Source: Kribbella sp. VKM Ac-2569 (lineage in GTDB: Bacteria; Actinomycetota; Actinomycetes; Propionibacteriales; Kribbellaceae). Taken from it: a stretch of 64,000 nucleotides of DNA. The notes beneath the pieces were generated by a model, which saw only the letters and a list, made by a program, of their open reading frames with translations, had not been told where the DNA came from and made no database searches. This document shows positions 41,886 through 52,023 of the stretch, piece after piece. A program made the position numbers and the translations under genes. The stretch covers positions 1 to 64,000 of the forward strand of contig NZ_SGXJ01000006.1 in the NCBI RefSeq assembly GCF_004216905.1, read 5' to 3'. How positions within the stretch are numbered: position 1 is the stretch's first letter; every line of letters begins with the position of its first letter.

Positions 41886-42806
41886 ATGAAATGCTGGGTT
41901 GCGCTCTGTGCCGGGGTGGGTCTGGTTGCGGGTTGCGGTGGGGAGCCGAAACCTGCGCCGAGCCCTGTCGCGACTTCTTCGAGCAGTAGTGCCGCGCCGG
42001 CGCCGACGTCATCGATGCCGGCTGCGGGGCCGTTGAGTCCGGCGGGCTATCAGGCCGAGCTGACCCGGATCGACCAGGTGCTGGCCGGGCCGACACGTGC
42101 GCTGACCCGGGTCCGAACGGCCGAGGGTCTGAGCGAGGCGATGAGCACACTCGCGGAGTCGCTCAACACGATCGCGATCCGGCTGTCCGCGCTGACGGTG
42201 ACGTCCCGGCTGACCGGCGTACACGCGCTGCTGCAGGAGCGCGTCGGTGTGGCGGCGACGCGGCTGACGAGCTCGGTAGAGAAGACCGAGGAGGATGCGC
42301 GCTGCGGTGGTACGGCGTACACCTCGCAGAAGGTGCAGCGGCAATTGCGTGCCGACCTCAGCACCGCACTCGTGCAGCTGCAGCGGGTCAAGCTGACGTT
42401 CGGCCGGACGCTGCCCGATCCCGGGCCCGCACCGAAGCAGGTGCGTCCCGACAACGGCGACGTCCTGGTACGGCGTGATCTGGAGGGGATGGGCCGGCTC
42501 AAGATCACCAACGGCACTACGAAGGACGTCGCGATCTCGATCGTCAGCGACGGCAAGCCACCGGGTACCCCACAGGTGATGGTGTATCTGCGGGCAACCC
42601 AGTCCGCGACCGTGAACCAGATCGGCGGCGCGTACCGCCTCTACTTCAAGAGCGGCACGGACTGGGACGCCGAGCACCGCAAGTTCCGGGCAGACTGCTC
42701 CTTCAAGAAGTTCGACCAGACCTTCGGCAAGAACCAGGCCTGGCAGGTCAACCTGCAACCCCGCCCAGGCGGCAACGCCGACACCACCGAGGTCGAGGCC
42801 TACTAG
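41886..42806 (+). CDS. Lipoprotein of unknown function
   Basis: 306 residues from ATG 41886. Signal MKCWVALCAGVGLVAGCGG has lipobox LVAGC, followed by a Ser/Ala/Pro linker. The middle (residues 55-180) is helical (SEAMSTLAESLNTIAIRLSAL), and the C-terminal part contains GRLKITNGTTKDVAISIV and a pair of Cys positions. I do not recognise the family. It ends 4 bp inside the convergent Pro/Thr-rich gene. Confidence 0.78.
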   Translation: MKCWVALCAGVGLVAGCGGEPKPAPSPVATSSSSSAAPAPTSSMPAAGPLSPAGYQAELTRIDQVLAGPTRALTRVRTAEGLSEAMSTLAESLNTIAIRLSALTVTSRLTGVHALLQERVGVAATRLTSSVEKTEEDARCGGTAYTSQKVQRQLRADLSTALVQLQRVKLTFGRTLPDPGPAPKQVRPDNGDVLVRRDLEGMGRLKITNGTTKDVAISIVSDGKPPGTPQVMVYLRATQSATVNQIGGAYRLYFKSGTDWDAEHRKFRADCSFKKFDQTFGKNQAWQVNLQPRPGGNADTTEVEAY

Positions 42807-43471
42807 AGCCCGAGCTTGTCGAGCAGATTGCCGAGGATGCCGCCGAGGAGTCCGGGGTCGTCCGGGTCGTCAGGCGGTGGTGGCGGAGGGGTCGGGGTGG
42901 TGGTGGGCGGCGCGGTGGGCGGCTTCGTGGGGGGCTTCGTGGGGGGCGCGGTCGGGGTGCTCGACGCGGTCGGGCGACTTGTCGGCGCGGTCGTCGCCTT
43001 CGTCGGAGGCGCGGTCGGGACCGTCGGGGGTCGCTTGGTCGCGGGCGGGGCCGTAGGTCCGGTGGTCTCGACGATCTGCGGCGTCGGCGTACCGGGGACG
43101 ATCGTCGGGTACGGCGTACTGGTGGCACCGACCGGTAGCTGCGTCTCGCCCGGCTTGGTTGCTGTCGGCAACGGCGTCGCGACGGCACTGGGTGTCACGC
43201 CGGGCGTGGGAACCGGAGTCGGGCTGGTCCGGGGCGGGAGTCCAGGGATGTTCTGCGTCGGCTCGCCGGGCTGTGGGCCGGCGATCGGCGCGGCCGGCTT
43301 CGGCCCGCCGCCGGGCAGCGGCAGGAACCCGGCGCCGATCCGCGGGCCGCCGAGCAGGGCGATGAAGACCAGCACGAGGTAGCCGAGCAGCAGAATGCCG
43401 GCGCCGGCGGCAGCCTGGCGGCGACGCCGCGGGTTCTGCCAGGGCGGGCGGCGGAAAGCCGTGGCAGACAT
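42803..43471 (-). CDS. Pro/Thr-rich membrane-anchored protein
   Basis: 222 residues from ATG 43471. A cytoplasmic basic N-terminus (RRPPWQNPRRRRQ) precedes one membrane helix (GILLLGYLVLVFIALLGG) and about 150 residues of PTAPPTK-like low-complexity repeats, then a short hydrophobic end (GLLGGILGNLLDKLGL). It looks like a wall-spanning stalk. The function is unknown. The codon pattern is consistent with real translation despite the repeats. Confidence 0.65.
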   Translation of the reverse strand: MSATAFRRPPWQNPRRRRQAAAGAGILLLGYLVLVFIALLGGPRIGAGFLPLPGGGPKPAAPIAGPQPGEPTQNIPGLPPRTSPTPVPTPGVTPSAVATPLPTATKPGETQLPVGATSTPYPTIVPGTPTPQIVETTGPTAPPATKRPPTVPTAPPTKATTAPTSRPTASSTPTAPPTKPPTKPPTAPPTTTPTPPPPPPDDPDDPGLLGGILGNLLDKLGL

Positions 43472-43658
43472 CGGTTTCACAAGACCCGCAGAGTATCGGC
43501 AGATGAGTCGTTTCAAACAGACCTTGGAACAAATTCCACGCCAAACAGATATGTTCCGGGAATTCGGTGCCCTTTACGCGACCGTAGGAATGCAGTGCGT
43601 TAGCTGACAACGCGCCGACCGGCGCGCAACGGCCGCATTCCTCTGCCAGCCTGCTCTC

Positions 43659-44072
43659 ATGGCGAATCTGGTGCTGCTGCACGGTCTCGGAGCCAACGGC
43701 CGCGTCTGGGACACCTGGCCGCACACCAAGTACGCTCCGGACCTCCCGGGCCGCGGCTCGGCTGCCCCGCTCTCGACGTACACCTTCGCTGCCATGGCCG
43801 AGGCAGTCGAGGCCGTCGACCACGTCCTGCTCGAGCAGGACGGGCGCTGGCGTCTCGCCCTGGATCCCGGAACGTTCGGCGTCGGCGCACCGGACATGCC
43901 CGCGCTGATCGCGGCGAGTCAGGCCGACGTCGTGCTGGCGCGCGGCGAACGGGATCCCATGAACAGCGACGCCGAACTGCACGCCCTGCACCATCGGGCC
44001 GTCACGCTACCCGGCCTCGGGCACAACGCTCAGGTCGAGGATCCTGCGGCGGTGGCGGCGCTGCTCAGGTGA
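43659..44072 (+). pseudogene. Internally deleted alpha/beta hydrolase
   Basis: 137 residues. The start (MANLVLLHGLGANGRVWDTW) and Gly-rich DLPGRGSAAPLSTYTFAAMAEAV match alpha/beta hydrolases. The end (ADVVLARGERDPMNSDAELHAL, then LPGLGHNAQVEDP) supplies the usual Asp and His. The central 80-100 residues, including the GxSxG nucleophile and the cap, are absent although the frame is open. It is probably an in-frame deletion derivative without hydrolase activity. A small active protein of another kind cannot be excluded. Confidence 0.6.
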
Positions 44073-44895
44073 GTGCCTGCAGACCGATCACCGACAGCAG
44101 GCGGAGCTTCTCGGCGGCCTCGGTGTTCGGGGCGGCGGTGTAGACGACCATCCGCAGGTCGCTGCCCGGGACCGCGAGTACGTCGCAGTCGATGTCGAAG
44201 GTGCCGACCTCCGGGTGCCGGATCGTCTTCCGCTCGCTCTGGTGGAAGCGGACGACCGGCCGCTCCCACAGTTGCGCGAACTCGTCGTACCCGGCACGGA
44301 GCTCCTCGATCAACGCCTTGAGATCCGGATCGCGCGGATACCGGGCGAGGGACGCGCGCAAATCCGTCACCATCGCGTTCCGGAAATTCTGCTGCTGCTC
44401 CGGCGTCATGACGACGCGGTCGCCCGGATCCACGAAATGCCGGTAGACGATGTTCCGCCACCGCCCCTGCCACGGCGAGAAGTCGCCGATCAGCGCGGCG
44501 AACATCGGGTTCCAGGTGATCACCGTCCAGGCGGCGTCGGTGACGCACAGCGGCGCGCCCTCCAACTGGTCCACGATCCGCTGCACACCGGGCGGGATGT
44601 ACGCCGACACCCGCCCGGGCGACGGCTCGACCTCGCCCGCGAGCACGAACAGATGGTTGCGCTCGGCATCGGACAACCGGAGCGCGCGGGCCAGCGCGGT
44701 CAGTACCTGGGCCGACGGCGAGTCCGACCGGCCCTGCTCCAGCCGGACGATGTAGTCGACCGACAACCCGGCGAGGTGCGCGAGCTCCTCGCGCCGCAGC
44801 CCGGGAGCCCGCCGCTTGCCACCGGCCGGCAGTCCGACCTCCGAAGGCGCGACCCGATCACGCCACGCGTGCAACGTCCGCCCGAGCTCGCCCAT
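44065..44895 (-). CDS. XRE-family regulator with MmyB-like C-terminal domain
   Basis: 276 residues from ATG 44895 (MGELGRTLHAWRDRV). Helix-turn-helix GLRREELAHLAGLSVDYIVRLEQGRSDSPSAQVLTALARAL, then an MmyB/PAS-like ligand domain (APLCVTDAAWTVITWNPMFAALIGDFS). This group in actinobacteria often senses fatty acids or other small molecules and frequently regulates a neighbouring reductase. Here only the deleted hydrolase is adjacent, overlapping by 8 bp at the 3' ends. Confidence 0.88.
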   Translation of the reverse strand: MGELGRTLHAWRDRVAPSEVGLPAGGKRRAPGLRREELAHLAGLSVDYIVRLEQGRSDSPSAQVLTALARALRLSDAERNHLFVLAGEVEPSPGRVSAYIPPGVQRIVDQLEGAPLCVTDAAWTVITWNPMFAALIGDFSPWQGRWRNIVYRHFVDPGDRVVMTPEQQQNFRNAMVTDLRASLARYPRDPDLKALIEELRAGYDEFAQLWERPVVRFHQSERKTIRHPEVGTFDIDCDVLAVPGSDLRMVVYTAAPNTEAAEKLRLLSVIGLQALT

Positions 44896-44953
44896 GTTCC
44901 CCAGTATCCCGGGCGGCACGCGTTTCAGCCTGGTACTGCTGTTCCCAGGCTGG

Positions 44954-46327
<1,374 letters not shown>

Positions 46328-46382
46328 CGTGTGGAGGTTCCTTCCGGTCGCCGTTGACCGTTTGGTGTCCTCCCCGCTCTGT

Positions 46383-46495
46383 CAGGCGGATGCCTTCCAG
46401 AGGTGCCTCGCCCGCGCGGTGAAGGTGCCTGAGAGATTCTTGGGGAGAGTTGCTCCTACGGCGCCCGGTTCGTGCCCGGGTCTCTCCCGCACGGG
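46383..46495 (-). ncRNA. Glycine riboswitch aptamer upstream of sdaA
   Basis: Read on the minus strand, the segment runs GCGGGAGAGACCC, then GGCGCCGTAGGAGCAACTC, then AATCTCTCAGGCACC, then GGCGAGGCACCTCTGGAAG. These are the conserved blocks of the glycine riboswitch, in the right order. One aptamer is visible. It ends about 55 nt before the sdaA start and begins 2 nt after the DUF3817 stop. Actinobacterial glycine switches in this position usually turn on the downstream gene. Confidence 0.9.
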
Positions 46496-46496
46496 T

Positions 46497-46850
46497 TCAT
46501 GCGGCTGTTGAGTTGACTTCTGCTGTGGACGGTACGGCGGTCTCCCGGCCGGCGTCAATCCGGCCCGTGCGGACTGCCCAGATCTCGAAGAACCAGGTGA
46601 ACAACGGGGGAATGCTGGCCGCCAGCGCGACCAACGTCACCAGCCAGGACCACCGCAACGGGCCGCGCACGGCCAGCACGGTGACCACGTAGGCGATGAA
46701 GATGCCGCCGTGGATCGGGCCGAAGATCTTCACCCCGATCTCGTTGTCGGACAGCACGTACTTGAACAGCATCCCGACCAGCAGTCCGGTCCACGAGATC
46801 GCCTCGGCGATCGCCACCGTCCGGAACCACGCCGCATGTTTGGTACTCAT
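46497..46850 (-). CDS. DUF3817 membrane protein
   Basis: 117 residues from ATG 46850. Three membrane segments. Residues FRTVAIAEAISWTGLLVGMLFKYVLSDNEIGVKIFGPIHGGIFIAY carry the His and Gly pattern of the DUF3817 (YdzA-like) family. The function is unknown. It lies directly upstream of the glycine riboswitch, which separates it from sdaA, so any shared transcript is cut by the switch. Confidence 0.87.
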   Translation of the reverse strand: MSTKHAAWFRTVAIAEAISWTGLLVGMLFKYVLSDNEIGVKIFGPIHGGIFIAYVVTVLAVRGPLRWSWLVTLVALAASIPPLFTWFFEIWAVRTGRIDAGRETAVPSTAEVNSTAA

Positions 46851-46946
46851 CAACAGCGACCCTAACAAGCCCCCCAAGCCGCGTTCGGGGTCGCACGGGG
46901 GCGGCTCCCTGATGCCGGTAGCAAGCGATTGCCGAAGGATCGGCGC

Positions 46947-48362
46947 ATGACGTTCACCCAGCGCGCCGTCACCGGCGCTGTACTGCTCGGCGTCGCGACC
47001 GCCGGGCTGACAACACTCCCCACAGCAGCGACTACGACCGGGGTGCAGTGGGCCGACTGCAAGCCCGAAGGCAAGGACGACCCGGCCGAGGTTCGCGGCT
47101 CGCAGTGCGCGACGCTCAAGTTGCCGATCGACTGGCGCGACCCCGACGGCCCCACGTTCGAGTTCGCGATCGCCCGCCGTACGGCGAAGGTGCCCAGCGA
47201 ACGCGTCGGCGTCCTGGTGTTCGGCCCAGGTGGTCCCGGCGACTCGGGAGTCGACCGGATCAAGACCGGGATCGACCGGTTCAGCACGGACGTGCAGGAC
47301 CGCTTCGACATCGTCAGCTTCGACCCGCGCGGTGTGGCGCGCAGCAACCCGGTGCGCTGCTCTGCCGAGCTCCTCAACAAGCAGCCGTCGCCGATCATCA
47401 AGAGCGCGGCCGAGTTCACCTCCACGATCACCTACAACCGGCAGCTCGCCACGGACTGCCGCGAGCACACCGGTCCGCTGTACGACCACATCGACACGTG
47501 GCAGACGGTGCGCGACGTCGACGCCGTACGGCGAGCGCTCGGCGAGTCCACGATCTCCTTCCACGGCAGTTCGTACGGGACGGTGCTCGGAGCGCAGTAC
47601 GCCGAGACGTACCCACACCGGGTCCGCGCGATGGTGCTGGAGAGCGTGAGCGACCACAGCTCGTCCAGGGCAGGTGACTTCCTCGACGACCAAGCGGCCG
47701 CGGGACAGGACTCGTTCGACGAGTTCGTGAAGTGGTGCGACGCCACGACGACCTGTGCACTGCACGGGCGCGACATCCACGCTCTCTGGGCGGATCTGCT
47801 CGCCAAGTCACCTGACCCGTTCACACTGAGCTTCTCCGTGTTCCGGGCGCTCTACGGACCGCAATGGTCGGCGCTGGCCGAGATGCTGAAGGCCGGCGGC
47901 ACTCCCCCGAAGCCGGTGCAGACGGGAGTCGCGCCGTACCCGCTGGCGGTGTTCTGTCAGGACTGGAACCTGCCGGTCCGCAGCTACCGCGAGTACGCCG
48001 GACATCTGCAGCGGCTCGCACGCAATAACCAGGACCTGCGCTACCCCGGTCAGCTGATGGCTGTGTCCATCTGTCTCGGCTCACCGCCCGCGAACAACCC
48101 GCAGCACCTGCTGAAGGTCCGTGCGCTCAAGACGCCTGTACTGCTCGCCAACGCGATCCACGACCCGGCTACTGGCTACGCCTGGGCGCAGAGCGTGGAG
48201 CGGCAGCTCGGACGGTACGGCGTACTTCTGACGTACGAGGGTTGGGGACACGGGAGCTACTCGAAGAGCCCGTGCATGCAGAGCACGATCGACTACTACC
48301 TGATCGCGCGGGACGTACCGAAGCGCGGCAGCAGCTGTGCCGCCGTACCGCCCGCCGGCTGA
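46947..48362 (+). CDS. Secreted alpha/beta hydrolase, tripeptidyl-aminopeptidase (SlpD/E)-like
   Basis: 471 residues from ATG 46947, with a signal peptide ending near TLPTAATTT. The hydrolase fold has GPGGPGDSGV (oxyanion), FDPRGVARSNPVRC, nucleophile Ser in FHGSSYGTVLGAQYAE, and a C-terminal TAP-like part with LLANAIHDPATGYAWA and His in GWGHGSYSKSPC. Streptomyces relatives release tripeptides from extracellular proteins. It would act outside the cell on peptides. It ends 4 bp before the convergent small gene. Confidence 0.9.
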   Translation: MTFTQRAVTGAVLLGVATAGLTTLPTAATTTGVQWADCKPEGKDDPAEVRGSQCATLKLPIDWRDPDGPTFEFAIARRTAKVPSERVGVLVFGPGGPGDSGVDRIKTGIDRFSTDVQDRFDIVSFDPRGVARSNPVRCSAELLNKQPSPIIKSAAEFTSTITYNRQLATDCREHTGPLYDHIDTWQTVRDVDAVRRALGESTISFHGSSYGTVLGAQYAETYPHRVRAMVLESVSDHSSSRAGDFLDDQAAAGQDSFDEFVKWCDATTTCALHGRDIHALWADLLAKSPDPFTLSFSVFRALYGPQWSALAEMLKAGGTPPKPVQTGVAPYPLAVFCQDWNLPVRSYREYAGHLQRLARNNQDLRYPGQLMAVSICLGSPPANNPQHLLKVRALKTPVLLANAIHDPATGYAWAQSVERQLGRYGVLLTYEGWGHGSYSKSPCMQSTIDYYLIARDVPKRGSSCAAVPPAG

Positions 48363-48366
48363 CGGG

Positions 48367-48594
48367 TCAGACCGGTACGCCGGTCACTTCGAGCACCCGG
48401 TCGAGGTGATCACCCCGAACCAGCCGGCCGGACATCAGCCGGAGCTCGGCGCAGGCGCTCTGCAGCGCCTGCGTCTGAGTCCGGCAGTTGTCTACGAACC
48501 AGAACGGATCGTCCGGTTGCGGATCGTCGGCGTCGTCGATGTCGGCGTACCAGTGCCGGCTTCCGCAGTTCATGACTCGCACTCGTAGGTTCAT
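48367..48594 (-). CDS. Small protein of unknown function
   Basis: 75 residues from ATG 48594 with GGGGAG 6 bp upstream. The sequence starts MNLRVRVMNCGSRHWYADID and is acidic in the middle (DDADDPQPDDPFWFVDNC), with two Cys. I do not recognise it. The ribosome site, start and convergent spacing of 4 bp support a real gene. The 180 bp upstream (48595-48773) contain nothing I can name. Confidence 0.6.
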   Translation of the reverse strand: MNLRVRVMNCGSRHWYADIDDADDPQPDDPFWFVDNCRTQTQALQSACAELRLMSGRLVRGDHLDRVLEVTGVPV

Positions 48595-48773
48595 GCTGAT
48601 TACTCCCCGTAACCCGGGATCCTGGGTCCCCCCTGGCCCCAGTCCGGGACCGAACCGGCCGGCGCGGGCATCGCGGCCCCCCACTGCCACGCGCCCAGCC
48701 GAGTTCGACCCTCCCCCGACCTGTACATCGTCGGCCAGCGACGAACGTTACTGCTTGTGACGAGTAATTTTGA

Positions 48774-50204
48774 TTACAGGGCGTTGAGGTGCGACCGGGT
48801 CCACTGCTCGAGGCCGTCGGTGGTGATCGGGAGGTCCTCGGTGAGGATCTCCAGCCGGTCCTGGTGGACGACGACGTTGTCCTCGATCCGGATGCCGATA
48901 CCGCGCAGCTCCGGCGGGACGGTCTCGTCGTTCGGGTGGAAGTACAGCCCCGGCTCGACCGCGAGCGCCATACCGGCCTCGATGGTGCCGGCGAAGTACG
49001 CCTCCGGCCTGGACGCGTCGCAGTCGTGCACATCGAGGCCGATGTAGTGACCGGTCCCGCAGACGATGTACCGACGGTGCTGCTGCCCGTCCGGGCCGAG
49101 CAGCTCGTCGAGCGAGACGTCGAGCACTCCCCAGTCCCGCAGCCCTTCGGCCAGCACCCGCAGCGCTTCGTACTGGAAGGCGCGGTACGGCGCTCCCACC
49201 TTGACCGCCTCCAGCGAAGCGAGCTGTGCCTTGTGCACCAGGTCGTGCACCTGCCGCTGCGCCGCGGTGTACTCGCCACTGGCCGGGAAGGTCCGGGTCA
49301 CATCGGCGGTGTAGAGCGTGCGGGTCTCGACGCCGGCGTCCAGCAGGATCACGTCGCCTTCGTTCACGGCGCCGTCGTTGCGGACCCAGTGCAGCACCGG
49401 CGCGTGATTGCCGGCCGCAACGATCGACGCGTACCCGACGCCGTTGCCCGCGGTCCGCGCGCGCCGGTCGAAGGTGCCCTGCAGCCAGCGTTCGCCGCCG
49501 CCACGGATCGCCTCGGGCAGCTCCCGCGCCACGTCACCGAACGCGAGCACACTCGCCGCGACAGCCTCACGTAGCTGGTCGAGCTCCCAGTCGTCCTTGA
49601 TCCGGCGCAGCTCGGCGAGCGTCTGCCGCAGCGCGTTGCCGTCGGTGGGCGACGTCCGTACCAAGGCGTCCAGCATCGGCTCGACACCGGGCACCGACAG
49701 CATGAACGGGACGGCGCCCCGGACCGCCGCCGGCAGCTCCTCGATCGGGCGGCAGGCGATCTGCAGCGCGTCCGACCAGTCCTTCAACCCCGGCACCGGG
49801 CCGATCCATAGCTCACCGTCGCGCGCGTTCGAGAAGAAGTCCGCCTCGTCCGGCCCAGCAGTCTCGCGGAGGTAGAGCGTCGCGTCGCCGTCCGCCGAGA
49901 TGACCAGGACGGAACCTTCGGCCTGGCAACCGGTGAGCCAGACGAAGTCGCTGTCGGCGCGGAACTGGAAGTCGGTGTCGTTCGACCGGACCGGCGCACG
50001 ACCGGCCGCGAGCGCGATCCTGCGGCCCGGCAGCGCAGCGGCGAGCTTGCGCCGGTGCTCCGCGGCGGCCTCCGCGAGCCCCTCCGGCACCGACACCGAA
50101 CGGTCGACCGGCCCCCAGCCACGAGAGATGAAGTCCCGGAACCCCTTGGCGTCGATAGGGCGGTAGGACTTCGGCGTCTGGTCGGTCCGGGCGTCATCGG
50201 TCAT
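48774..50204 (-). CDS. Aminopeptidase P (Xaa-Pro aminopeptidase, M24B)
   Basis: 476 residues. N-terminal AMP_N domain (RPVRSNDTDFQFRADSDFVWLTGC-like) and a pita-bread peptidase domain with metal ligands in LLDAGVETRTLYTADVTRTFP, GTGHYIGLDVHD, VEPGLYF and GIRIEDNVVV. It removes N-terminal residues preceding proline. The MITE-like element lies 34-198 bp upstream, in its promoter region. Confidence 0.93.
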   Translation of the reverse strand: MTDDARTDQTPKSYRPIDAKGFRDFISRGWGPVDRSVSVPEGLAEAAAEHRRKLAAALPGRRIALAAGRAPVRSNDTDFQFRADSDFVWLTGCQAEGSVLVISADGDATLYLRETAGPDEADFFSNARDGELWIGPVPGLKDWSDALQIACRPIEELPAAVRGAVPFMLSVPGVEPMLDALVRTSPTDGNALRQTLAELRRIKDDWELDQLREAVAASVLAFGDVARELPEAIRGGGERWLQGTFDRRARTAGNGVGYASIVAAGNHAPVLHWVRNDGAVNEGDVILLDAGVETRTLYTADVTRTFPASGEYTAAQRQVHDLVHKAQLASLEAVKVGAPYRAFQYEALRVLAEGLRDWGVLDVSLDELLGPDGQQHRRYIVCGTGHYIGLDVHDCDASRPEAYFAGTIEAGMALAVEPGLYFHPNDETVPPELRGIGIRIEDNVVVHQDRLEILTEDLPITTDGLEQWTRSHLNAL

Positions 50205-50237
50205 GAGCTGTGCTCCCCTTTGCAGCTGACGTTGTCA

Positions 50238-50402
50238 AGGGCGTGTCTGATGGTGCAGCGCCGTAGCGAGGAGGTGCTCGGTGCGGTGCATCGGCGTGCG
50301 GGGGCGAAGGTCTCGATGCGGAGCATCGTGGCCTTTGCACCCGTGCGGCGAGGTGCCGTGCCGAGTGCCCCGCAGTAGGCGCTGCACCATCAGACACGCC
50401 CT
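50238..50402. mobile_element. MITE-like element with 25-bp perfect terminal inverted repeats
   Basis: The first 25 bases (50238-50262, beginning AGGGCGTGTCTGATGG) are repeated exactly inverted at 50378-50402. The 115-bp interior has no credible gene and itself pairs imperfectly (for example GGTGCTCGGTGC against GCCGAGTGCC, and GATGC/GCATC), so the whole unit could fold into one long hairpin. No clear target-site duplication is seen. It lies between the GntR gene and the aminopeptidase P gene. A non-autonomous element moved by a transposase elsewhere is the best reading. Confidence 0.7.
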
Positions 50403-50411
50403 CACATCAAC

Positions 50412-51179
50412 TCAGGTTGTCGCGGGCGGGCGCAAGCCCTTATCCCGGAACGCGGTGAGGATGCCCTGTTCGGAGTCGAGCAGGTATTGGTGCAGGTCGG
50501 CGGCGGCCTGCTCGTACTTGCGGGCCTCGAGCAGTTCGAACAGCCCACGGTTCCGCGCGATGTACGGCTCGTGCAGCTCGCGCGGGGTCGCGATCACGTG
50601 GAAGAGAAGCCGCAGCTCCGCGAGCAGCCGGCCGGTCATCGCGTCCATCCGCGCGCTGTCGGCGAGCCCGATCAGGTGCTGATGGAAGCGCATGTTCGCC
50701 GTACCGACAGCCGGCCAGCGGTCCGCGCTGGCGGCGGCCTCGGCGGCTTCGACATCGTCGTGCAGGGGCTCGAGCCGACCGCCCGGAAGCTCCGGATCAC
50801 GGTCGGCCAGGCCGCGTACGACGTCCACTTCGAGGACGCGCCGCAGCCGGTACAGGTCGATCACGTCGTGCTCGTCCAGCTCCGGCACGAAGACGCCACG
50901 GTGCAGCTTGTAGACGAGCAGGCCCTCGTGGGTCAGCAGCCGGAAGGCCTCGCGCAGCGTGTTCCGGCTGACCTCCAGGACCTCGGTCAGCTCGACCTCG
51001 GAGAGCTGGGCGCCGGGCGGCAACGCGCCTTCGGTAATACTGCGCCGCAGGATGTCCGCGGCGCGCTCGGCCGAACTGCTCCGGTCCAGTCGCGCGACAT
51101 CGGCGGCGACGGTCCGCAACCACGCCTGCCGTCCGGTGTCCGTGTCCGCTGCAGTGTCCTCGGCCCCACCCGTACTCAT
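50412..51179 (-). CDS. GntR-family (FCD) transcriptional regulator of pxpABC
   Basis: 255 residues. Winged helix AADILRRSITEGALPPGAQLSEVELTEVLEVSRNTLREAFRLL, then an FCD ligand domain with metal-type residues (NMRFHQHLIGLADSARM). It is divergent from pxpABC, with a perfect palindrome between them. It likely represses the oxoprolinase operon and responds to 5-oxoproline or a related acid. The identity of the signal is inference. Confidence 0.92.
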   Translation of the reverse strand: MSTGGAEDTAADTDTGRQAWLRTVAADVARLDRSSSAERAADILRRSITEGALPPGAQLSEVELTEVLEVSRNTLREAFRLLTHEGLLVYKLHRGVFVPELDEHDVIDLYRLRRVLEVDVVRGLADRDPELPGGRLEPLHDDVEAAEAAASADRWPAVGTANMRFHQHLIGLADSARMDAMTGRLLAELRLLFHVIATPRELHEPYIARNRGLFELLEARKYEQAAADLHQYLLDSEQGILTAFRDKGLRPPATT

Positions 51180-51227
51180 GTCCGCATCATCTCAGCTGGG
51201 CAGGAAAAGTGGAACAAGCCTCTTGCA

Positions 51228-51244
51228 GGATTGTTCAACAATCC
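51228..51244. promoter_or_regulatory. GntR operator, perfect palindrome
   Basis: GGATTGTT-C-AACAATCC: two 8-bp arms match perfectly around a single central base. It lies 27 bp before the pxpA start and 49 bp before the GntR start. The TTGTnnnACAA-like core fits FCD-type GntR regulators. Confidence 0.8.
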
Positions 51245-51270
51245 CTACGCTCGGGGCCAGGAGGTGGCAC

Positions 51271-52023
51271 ATGGACCTCAACGCGGACATGGGTGAAGGA
51301 TTCGGCTCCTGGTCGATGGGGGACGACTCGGCGCTGCTCGGCGTCGTGACCAGCGCGAACGTGGCCTGCGGCTTCCACGCCGGCGACCCTTCGATCATGC
51401 GCCGGGTGACGGCCGAGGCGGTCGAGCGCGGTGTGGCGATCGGTGCGCATGTCGGGTACGCCGACAAGGCCGGCTTCGGGCGCCGGTTCGTGGACATCGA
51501 GCCGGCCGCGCTGCGCGACGAGGTGGTGTACCAGATCGGCGCGTTGGACGCGTTCGCCCGGATCGCGGGCGATCGGGTCAGGTACGTGAAGCCGCACGGG
51601 GCGCTGTACAACACGATCGGCCACCACACGGAGCAGGCCGCCGCGGTCGTCGCGGCTGTCGCGGAGTACGACAAGACCCTTCCGGTGCTGGGGCTTCCTG
51701 GCTCGGAGTGGCTCCGGCTCGCGGCCGAGGCCGGTCTGACCGCAGTACATGAGGCCTTTGCGGACCGCGCGTACACGCCTGCCGGCACGTTGGTGTCCCG
51801 ACGCTCGTCTGGTGCGGTTCTGCACGACGCGGACGAGATCGCCTTGCGCTGTACGGCGATGGCGACCGGGCAGCCGATCCGTGACATCGAAGGTGGCTCG
51901 CTGGTGGTCGACGCGGCGTCGATCTGTGTGCACGGCGACACCCCTGGTGCTGTGGACATCGCCCGGCGGGTGCGGGGTGCCCTGGGGGGAGCGGGCGTCG
52001 AGATGCGCCCGTTCACCGGCTGA
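51271..52023 (+). CDS. pxpA: 5-oxoprolinase subunit A (LamB/YcsF)
   Basis: 250 residues, with AGGAGG 6 bp before the ATG. The N-terminus (MDLNADMGEGFGSWSMGDD), ANVACGFHAGDP and YVKPHGALYN are diagnostic of LamB/YcsF proteins. With PxpB and PxpC it opens 5-oxoproline (pyroglutamate) to glutamate using ATP. The stop overlaps the pxpB start (TGATG). Confidence 0.95.
   Translation: MDLNADMGEGFGSWSMGDDSALLGVVTSANVACGFHAGDPSIMRRVTAEAVERGVAIGAHVGYADKAGFGRRFVDIEPAALRDEVVYQIGALDAFARIAGDRVRYVKPHGALYNTIGHHTEQAAAVVAAVAEYDKTLPVLGLPGSEWLRLAAEAGLTAVHEAFADRAYTPAGTLVSRRSSGAVLHDADEIALRCTAMATGQPIRDIEGGSLVVDAASICVHGDTPGAVDIARRVRGALGGAGVEMRPFTG

Noticed and set aside
42803..43471. Pro/Thr-rich gene as a chance low-complexity frame
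   Set aside because: It was considered spurious because of its composition, but it has a basic N-terminus, one clear membrane helix and a compact C-terminus, so it is kept as a gene with moderate confidence.
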